Of a DNA stretch of 64,000 nt, positions 57,446-64,000 are shown piece by piece. Each line of letters begins with the position of its first letter. Within the stretch, counting starts at the first letter, position 1. Origin of the DNA: Capsicum annuum (taxonomy: Eukaryota; Streptophyta; Magnoliopsida; Solanales; Solanaceae); contig NC_061115.1 of assembly GCF_002878395.1 (NCBI RefSeq), forward strand, positions 152,329,549-152,393,548, written 5' to 3'. The notes below the pieces were generated by a model. The model was not told where the DNA came from. It saw only the letters and a program-made list of their open reading frames with translations, and made no database searches. The translations under genes were made by a program, and so were the position numbers.

Positions 57446-57830
57446 ACATAGGTTCTCTCTGGAGTGCTCTTGTAAGTGTAAATATTTGGTTGTTAAGGTA
57501 ATAACCTTATAACTCCCTTATGGTGCTCAGTCAATACGCAACAGCCTACCACATACGGGAACCACCGGCCTTTGAAAGAGGACCCAGTCATTAGTCATTA
57601 GTGTACATGAGCAACTATTTCTCTCTAAACCACGATCAAACACCTCCTCAGACTGTCTAGACTTAGCTCTCTTCAGCTAACTGGTCGAAAGAGAGCTTTG
57701 AATATTGATATTACATATAAGAAAACTAAAAATGAGCTCAAGGATGCATCAATAAGTGCAGCATGTATGAAATACTGTAGCAATGACAAGCAGTAGCATG
57801 TAGCCTGTGAATAAATTGAAAATCTCATCT
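57446..57830. other. CACTA interior, no gene seen
   Basis: Nothing recognisable on either strand. Confidence 0.35.
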
Positions 57831-57947
57831 GAGTTGCGCGGACTCTTCACTTTTAATGCTGCATCCGTGTCGAATTTCCCAAAAATACACTAGTTTTTGT
57901 GAATCCGACATGCACCCATTGACTTTTTTGAAGAGTTTGAGCAACAT
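57831..57947. repeat. Foldback (inverted repeat) element, 117 bp
   Basis: Left arm GTTGCGCGGACTCTTCACTT and right arm TTGAAGAGTTTGAGCAAC are imperfect inverted copies, continuing inward with CATCCGTGTCG and CGACATGCACC, over arms of about 48 bp and a loop of about 20 bp. It looks like a small MITE. The family was not named. Confidence 0.75.
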
Positions 57948-58311
57948 AAAATCTCATATATTAAGAATTAATGTCAAGCTCTTAACGTGGTAAAAACCAA
58001 ATCCATGAGTTTCAAACTCAACATGGATGGATGGATATAACAAAAGGAATCAAGGGAGAGCAGGTGGAGTAAGTGCACTATAGAAGCTTCATAAAAGTTT
58101 ACAATCCAACACAAGTTCAACTTCAGGTGTATATCTATTTGGCCAAAGAAAAAACAATAAAATGAGCCATATTCATATAGATTTGGCCAAAGGGAAACCA
58201 ATAGAACTTTTAGCATAAATAAAGATCGATTCAATTAAATAGACAAAAATTTTGTGCATAGATAAACCAATCAAAATTTTACTATTACAGAATTAGATAA
58301 AGTATACTTAC

Positions 58312-58599
58312 CATGATGGTGTCCACAGCACTTGAAGGACCTGCGTCATCAGAAGTATTTGAAGCATCAATAAGGTTTGAAATTGCAACTGGAAGTGTAG
58401 CCTGTTAAACATAAAATAACTAAAGAGTTCAATATGATGAAACTAAAAAAAAATAATTCCAGATAGCTTCAAAAAATAAAGCAACTAATTAAAAGTTTAG
58501 CGCCATAAACTAAGTAAATACCTGGCCACTTTGCATAGATACAAGTGCCAGAATGCCTTCCTTTAACATTTTTAGCTCACAAACTAGACGAGATTCCAT
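58312..58599 (-). pseudogene. Two exons of an unidentified gene inside the CACTA element
   Basis: On the minus strand an ATG at 58599 opens 26 codons to 58522 (MESRLVCELKMLKEGILALV plus SMQSGQ), ending in CAG|GTATTTAC. An exon of exactly 30 codons lies at 58401-58312, between GTTTAACAG| and ATG|GTAAGTATAC. It reads ATLPVAISNLIDASNTSDDA followed by GPSSAVDTIM. Both are in the same phase, so 56 residues can be joined. The following exon was not found. It could be the end of a TNPA-like CACTA protein or a captured host gene piece. No family is recognised. The ATG may not be the true start, since TTTTGAG just upstream could also be a splice acceptor. Confidence 0.55.
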
Positions 58600-60074
58600 G
58601 ACTTCTCAAAATTAGGGATATCATGATCTTAAGCACAGTTTGAGCGACAATTTTAAATTTCTATAATTCAAATCATCGAAAGGATTTTGATAAAAATTTG
58701 AGGCTGCTTTCACAACTTGAAAACATAAGCAAACTAAAAAGAAGCAAAGACAGGAGAAAAAGCAGATAACAAATTCTAATCGGAAAATGAAAACCCCCCA
58801 AGTTACAAACAACAGAAAACCAAAATCAAGCTAAATAGGACAAAATTAACATGAAGAGAGAATCAACTAGTATGGGAAAGAGAGATTACTACCTGGAGAA
58901 GAGAGATTACCAGTATCTTCCCCGTTCAATAGCTAGACACAAAATTCCTAGGTAACATATGGCAGGAAACAAAAATCAAACCAAATAGAAGAAAATTAAG
59001 GTGGAGAGCATTTACTAATGCAGGACAAATTTTACTTACAATTTTTTCCTTCAACGGCAACAAAACCATAAAGCAGAAGTGAAGACCTAACAAACTAAAG
59101 TGAAAACTATAAAAGAGCGCAAAAAAATTCTTGGAAAAAATTTCCCAAGTTAGATTTTGGCGAAAGCAAAAAATAGTGTACTATATTTTAGGCCACAACC
59201 CACTAACAAGAGTCCATTACCACAACCCACGTAAATTGTTGAGTAATTTATTAAGTGAATCACCAACAAAAATAATTTACTGTAGCCAATTCTATTTATA
59301 TATTAAATTTATTATATTATTCATAGAATATGACAATAAAATCTATATTTTTTGGTAACAAATAAAATATCATTCTTAAAAGATCTTATATATGGTAACA
59401 AGTAGATTAAATTATAGACATCTAATAACTTAAGCCCAAAATTCTAATTTCGGAGATTAGGTGGTGGTATTAATTTTGGGAAGAAATTAAATCCACAATT
59501 AAAGAAACATGAAGGAAAATTGTAAAAGGGTCAACCTATTGACAAATTCAGTAACAAAATTAGCGGTGGAAAGGATTAAGTTGCAGAATGTATAGATAAC
59601 AACAAAAAATAAGTGACAGCCAGCTCAAACAAGTGAAGATAAAGTAATCGAGCTTGAATCTTTAGGGTTAACTTATCAATTGAAAAAGAGGAGAGTAAGA
59701 TCAAAACTTAGCCAACTTAGTTGAGCTTGTTACTGAAATGGCGGAGAGAAAGAGTTCAACATCAAATCTCAGCACTGAAAATGGTAGCAAGAGTCTTAGC
59801 TCAAGGTCATGAGGATACACCAACAAAAATCAACATTGGCAAAGAGGAAGATAAAGGACAGATTGAATTTGCTTCACTTTGCCTTTCTGCTTGATATTTC
59901 TAGAAGGTTGAGTAGGTGTAATCTATCAGATGTATATTTGTTTGTGGGCCGGGTCATTTTGTGACCAGGTTGTAAACTATAGTAATTGGCAGAAATAGAG
60001 TGTGAACATTTTTTACTCTGTTACATTTATCGTAGTTGATTATAATTGGCAAAACTAAAAAGTGTGAATATTTA
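58600..60074. other. CACTA interior, no clear gene
   Basis: AT-rich. A short plus-strand ORF from ATG 59740 (MAERKSSTSNLSTENGSKSL, about 24 codons) has no support. Repeated GAGAGATTAC stretches near 58881-58912 resemble splice donors on the minus strand, but no exon could be defined. Confidence 0.35.
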
Positions 60075-60271
60075 GGCCCGTTTGACCATGAAAATTATAA
60101 TTTTTCAGAATTAGAGTTGGAGTTGGAGTTGAAGTTGAAGTTGAAGTTGAAGTTGTGTCTAACCATGAATATAAATTAAAGTTATTTTTAAATTTTTGTG
60201 AGAGAAGTATGAGTGAAAAAATGAAAACAAGTTTTGAAATTGTATTTGAAATTTTCATGGCCAAACGGATC
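60075..60271. mobile_element. Tourist-like MITE (PIF/Harbinger), 197 bp
   Basis: Ends GGCCCGTTTGACCATGAAAA and TTTTCATGGCCAAACGGATC are inverted copies. TTA flanks both sides (60072-60074 and 60272-60274), the usual 3-bp target of PIF/Harbinger. A GTTGGA/GTTGAA hexamer run (60115-60152) lies inside. Confidence 0.8.
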
Positions 60272-60596
60272 TTATTTTTGACTTTTTTCATTAAAGTAAA
60301 ATAAGTTTTTTTAAGAAAATAATAATAATTTTCATAGCCAAACAACTACTTATCTTTTATCGTATTACTTCTAAACTAGAGCAGGCAGGAGCAAAGACTT
60401 TGGAGATTTATATACATAGATAGCCTAATATATGTTTTTTTTTTCTCAATTTATATGACACAAATATAAGTTAGATAACCAATAATATTTTAAATATGTT
60501 TTTAGATATTCTAAGTTGTTAATTATTGTAATTTATAATACTTTATATGTAATTTTCAAATAATATATGTTACTCTCCTTGTCCGATCCTCATATA

Positions 60597-61440
60597 AAAT
60601 GTCAAGTGAATTTAAAACATGAAGAGTTAATTTATCATTTTATGTCTATTTTATTTTTTATTAAATATTATTAATTTTTAATACTTATATGACTTATAAT
60701 AATTAATTAGAGGTATTATAGTAAAATTACAGTTGAAGCAGCTGAAACATACATGTCATAAATGTTTATTTTGCTATTTTTATTAAGCATGATTAATTTC
60801 TAATATGTACAACCAAATATAATGATTGAAGTAGCGAAATAGACATGTCTTAAATGACTCATAATAACTAACTAGAAGTGATTTAACAAAATTGATACAA
60901 AATATTATGAAAAAAATTTAAGTGAGCTTCATATAAGATGTCAAGTTAATTTAAACATCAAGAGTTAATTTACCATTTTATGTTTATTTTATTTTTATTA
61001 AATATTATTAATTTTTTAATACTTAAATCACTTATAATAATTAATCTATTTTATTTTTTATTAAATATTAATAATTTTTTAATACTTAGATGAATTATAA
61101 TAATTAATTAGGGGTGATATAGTAAAATTATGGTTGAAATAGCTGAAACAAATATGCCATAAATGTCAATTTTATTTTGCTAATTAAATTTTATTAATTT
61201 TCTAATATGTAAATGACGTATAATAATTAATTAGGGGAGATATAGTAAAATCACGGAGCAAGAAGACATGTCGACGAACACGTACCATTGAAACTGCTAA
61301 AGCAGAAATGTAATTATTATTTATTTTATTTTTTATTAAATATTATAATTTTTCTAATGCATAAATGTCATATAACAATTAATTAGGGGTAATATACTAA
61401 AATCACGGAGTAAGCAGGCACGTCGACGAAGATCTCCATG
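60597..61440 (+). repeat. AT-rich direct repeats in the CACTA interior
   Basis: A block starting AATGTCAAGTGAATTTAAAA at about 60597 recurs at about 60938. The phrase ATAATTAATTAGGGGTGATA recurs with changes near 60696, 61098, 61220 and 61373. The last two copies also share CACGGAG..CGTCGACGAA. Unit lengths vary from about 120 to 340 bp. Confidence 0.7.
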
Positions 61441-62119
61441 ATGATAAGATCATGATCAATTGAATATATCAATAATCCATCTTAATGCAATCTGATTTTG
61501 AAGTACGATCTTCAACAAGATCGATAGTGAAGCAAAAGTTAGCTACATGATTAAAAGCGCAGATTAGTGTGACTCATAGTGTTAGTAGAGGAAAGGGGAG
61601 GTAAAATCACTAAGTGACTTTACATATATTAGATCTGTAGCTGATGAGTAGAAGAAATCTTCGATAGCTTCAAATTGACTTGGCATTCGTGAGATTTTTT
61701 AAGTGTCTAATAAGCAATCGGCCTAACTCAATGAGCTAATTTCAGAATCTGTGTAGGAAAGTAATTAGTTGATTTATCTTTCAATGTCACTGAATTCTTC
61801 AAATCATGAGTAAAATCTCGATCAAAATGATGAAGAAAATGAAGCAACGACTTTCCATTCTAGATTATTCACTTTTCCATTTCTTTTTTGGCTTTAGATT
61901 TTTCCTTTTTTTGTTTCCTACTTTTCATGGATTTGTAATGACGAGCTTCCACTGTTTTTTAATTCTTGTTTTGGTGTACATGTTATTTTCTTTTATCAAT
62001 AAATAGACCTTGGCCAAGTCTTTCCTTTAAAAAAAATGTTGGACAGATTTATTTATTATATTTAAAACTTTTAAAATTAGCTAATAATTAAATTTGACTT
62101 TTAATATTTTTCTTCTATA
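61441..62119. other. CACTA interior, no gene seen
   Basis: One open frame (61806-62006) encodes a Phe-rich run that looks like chance in T-rich DNA. Confidence 0.35.
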
Positions 62120-62169
62120 AATTATACTAAAATTTATAACACGCGTGCAAATCGCATACACTAGACTAG
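62120..62169 (+). mobile_element. Possible Helitron 3' end
   Basis: ACACGCGTGCAAATCGCATA followed by CACTAGACTAG|T resembles the 3' end of the Helitron at 45050-46434 (hairpin, short spacer, CTAG, T). The stem is weaker here and no 5' end was found. Confidence 0.3.
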
Positions 62170-62214
62170 TTACTAAATTTTGTTATCAATTTATTTATAT
62201 TCAAAATATAATAT

Positions 62215-62557
62215 ATTAAAATTAGTACATGACAACAATATTTAAGTATTTGCCAACCAAAAAAAATTGTGGCTAAAAATTTTGTGATTTAGCAACAACT
62301 AACTAAAATTGTTGCCATATAATGCTACTTAGCAATAATATCAGCGTTGTTGCAAGTTTGTATATATTTAAAATTAATCATATTAAAATAAAGTATGGCA
62401 ACACAATTTAAATGGTTACCAACAAGAATAAATTTGTGGGTAAAAGTTCTATGATATCACAACAACTAAATTAAGTTGTTGCCATTTATTGATATTTAGT
62501 AACAATTTTACTTTTGTTGCTAAAATATTATTGCAAATTCTATACTTTCTTGTAGTG
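62215..62557 (-). repeat. Right subterminal repeats and terminus of the CACTA element
   Basis: TTAGCAACAA, GTTGTTGC and GTTGCCA motifs recur about every 20-50 bp up to the terminus TTTCTTGTAGTG at 62557. Confidence 0.75.
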
Positions 62558-64000
62558 ATTGGTGATTGCAACAAGCCCCTCCATACTAACTTGGGATGTT
62601 GAGGCAGCATTGAGTAGTACAATTTCTTGATACTGAATTTTAACCCCACTGTAAACTGTGCTAGGTGTTGCATTGGGTTGCTAGGTGGGAGCCCTTGTCT
62701 AGCATCAAATATTTTCCTAACAAGCCAACATGCTTGTTTAGGTGTGTTCACTGACTCTAAGTCCCTACCTTTGATATAGATGTTGTGAATCAATTGGACC
62801 CACAAGGTATCCTTCTTGTTTGATAATGCCCATAATAGCTAATATATAAAAGCTTTATTCTACCTCTCAAACTCAATTATGTTCAGCCCTCCAGCAACTC
62901 TTGGTAGACGCATGGTTTCCCAAGCAACCAGTGACTTCTTTGAGTTTTCAACACCTCTTGTCCAGAGGAATACCCTGCAAATATGGGTGACCATGGATAT
63001 GACTTTTCTTGGCAGTAAGAATACTTATGCCTAGTATGTTTGTCTTTCAAATATCACGCTTTTAATCAGCTGTAGTCTGCCACTGTAGGATAAGAGTTTA
63101 GCAGTCCAACACTTGACCCTTGCTACTATTTTCTCAACTAGAGGCATGGACTGTTGGATAGTTAGTTTCCTGGATGAAAGTGGTACCCCTAAATACTTGA
63201 AAAATATTTCTCCTAATGTAAATTGCATTTTCCTCAAGATCTTTTGCTTAAATTCACTGGTTACCCTACTACATAAAAAAATCTTTTCTCTAAATTGACT
63301 TCCAACCGTAAGACAGAAGAAAAATGCTCAAAGGCCTCTAAAATCAGTTGGATGGACATTTGGTCTTCTCTGCAATATAGCAATACGTCATCCGCAAAAT
63401 AGATGTGACTCAGTTATAATCTGGCACATCTTGGGTGGTGGTTGAAGTTTGGGTTATGCCTCAACATTTTCAGTGATTTGTTTAAGTACTCCATCACCAG
63501 CACAAAGAGATGTGGGGACATAGAGTCCCCCTGTCTAAGACCTTTCTTAGCAATAAATTTCTCAGTTAAATTCCCATTCACAAGCACAGAATAACTAACA
63601 GTAGTTCCACATGTTATTATCCATTCAATTATTTTAGCAGGGAAGCCATATTCAACAAGGATCATCTATAAGAGCCCCCATTCAACAGAATCATAAGTCT
63701 TTTGGATATCTATTTTCATGAAACATCTTGGGGAAATATGTTTTTGGCCATATCCCCTGATTAGTTCATGAGCAACTATCATATTATCTAAAATACTTCT
63801 TCTCTCAATGAATGCAGATTGTGAATGTCCCACTAGAACATCTACCATAGGCTTCAGTTTTACAGTGAAAATTTTAGCAATAATCTTATACAAAGTAGTA
63901 CAACATGCTATTGGCCTATATTCCTTCACAAAATTAGAGCTGTCTACTTTAGGGACAAGTGTGATAGTTGCACAATTTATACTCTTTAATAGCTTCCCAT
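62558..64000 (-). pseudogene. LINE (L1-type) ORF2 reverse transcriptase, 5' piece, runs off the right edge
   Basis: Reverse transcriptase of a non-LTR retrotransposon. Minus-strand reading from the right edge: EYRPIACCTTLYKIIAKIFT, then SAFIERRSILDNMIVAHELI and FMKIDIQKTYDSVEWGLL, with the first catalytic Asp kept. A TAG stop follows at the frame junction near 63665. Next come KKGLRQGDSMSPHLFVLVME and the second catalytic box FADD (63398-63387), then FFKYLGVPLSSRKLTI and WTAKLLSYSGRLQLIKSV. The connection ends with KQACWLVRKIFDARQGLPPS and HPKLVWRGLLQSP, where the CACTA element enters at 62557. Stops and frame changes make it dead, although the catalytic residues remain. The endonuclease part would be right of the window. 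Confidence 0.85.

Larger units (their letters stand above)
55327..62557. mobile_element. CACTA (En/Spm-type) element, 7.2 kb, apparently non-autonomous
   Basis: The right end, read inward on the minus strand, is CACTACAAGAAAGTATAG, the known CACTA terminus. The left end is a damaged TGCTACAAGAAGGTATTTG at 55327. Both ends carry arrays of short TTGTTGC/GCAACAA motifs. The flanking sequences are two halves of one LINE ORF2 on the minus strand, which supports these borders. Three-bp target copies (CCT left, ATT right) do not match, probably because of decay. No transposase of the TNPD type was seen. The cargo includes a LINE piece on the plus strand and two unknown exons. Confidence 0.72.

Noticed and set aside
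59740..59814. Short ORF MAERKSSTSNLSTENGSKSL in the CACTA interior
   Set aside because: About 24 codons with no family, no neighbouring exon and no conserved splice signal.
61806..62006. Phe-rich ORF of 66 codons
   Set aside because: T-rich DNA, no domain and no splice or start support.

Overview
The window is nuclear DNA of a dicot plant, most likely a Solanaceae with a large, repeat-rich genome. This rests on the repeat types: Tekay/Del-like gypsy elements with 2.2-2.8 kb LTRs, an Ogre/Tat element, a Sirevirus-like copia gag, and CACTA, Helitron and Stowaway/Tourist elements. It also rests on the plant-type split kinase gene. Species cannot be fixed from the sequence. I see no tRNA or rRNA gene, CRISPR array or prokaryotic feature. 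One host gene looks intact.

Bases 1-47,540 form a tower of nested retrotransposons. The oldest layer is a minus-strand gypsy-type element (here element B). Its 5' LTR is 43,268-47,540 and its truncated 3' LTR is 3,472-4,145. Its short non-coding interior is broken into 41,434-43,267, 20,672-21,508 and 4,146-4,305. Into it went: a minus-strand copia fragment (1-3,471); a minus-strand Tekay-like chromovirus (element A, 4,306-20,671); and a 19.9 kb plus-strand Ogre/Tat element (element C, 21,509-41,428). Element A was itself hit three times, at 7,225-8,683, 11,223-13,692 and 14,067-16,912. The last two are solo LTRs of the same broad family as element B. The B 5' LTR carries a Stowaway MITE and a Helitron. 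All coding regions in the tower are decayed by stops and frameshifts, though many domains are still readable.

Element C reads in order: LTR, primer-binding site, extra ORF1 with a coiled-coil end, gag, protease with a G-patch, a probable intron, reverse transcriptase/RNase H, a second (archaeal-type) RNase H, integrase, a 3' region with two kinds of tandem repeat, polypurine tract, LTR. The second RNase H and the extra ORF1 place it in the Tat/Ogre lineage.

From 47,541 to 50,348 lies a short unassigned flank and a third solo LTR with a perfect target-site duplication. The host gene follows (50,989-54,052, plus strand, two exons, 394 residues). It is a STE20/BLUS1-like kinase fold that has lost the catalytic Asp and the DFG Asp, so it is probably a pseudokinase.

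From 54,843 to the right edge is a minus-strand LINE whose ORF2 is split by a 7.2 kb CACTA-type element (55,327-62,557). The CACTA carries a piece of a related LINE on the opposite strand, two well-formed exons of unknown origin, a foldback repeat, a Tourist-like MITE and AT-rich repeats.

All homology statements come from reading translations and repeats by eye. No database search or alignment program was run.
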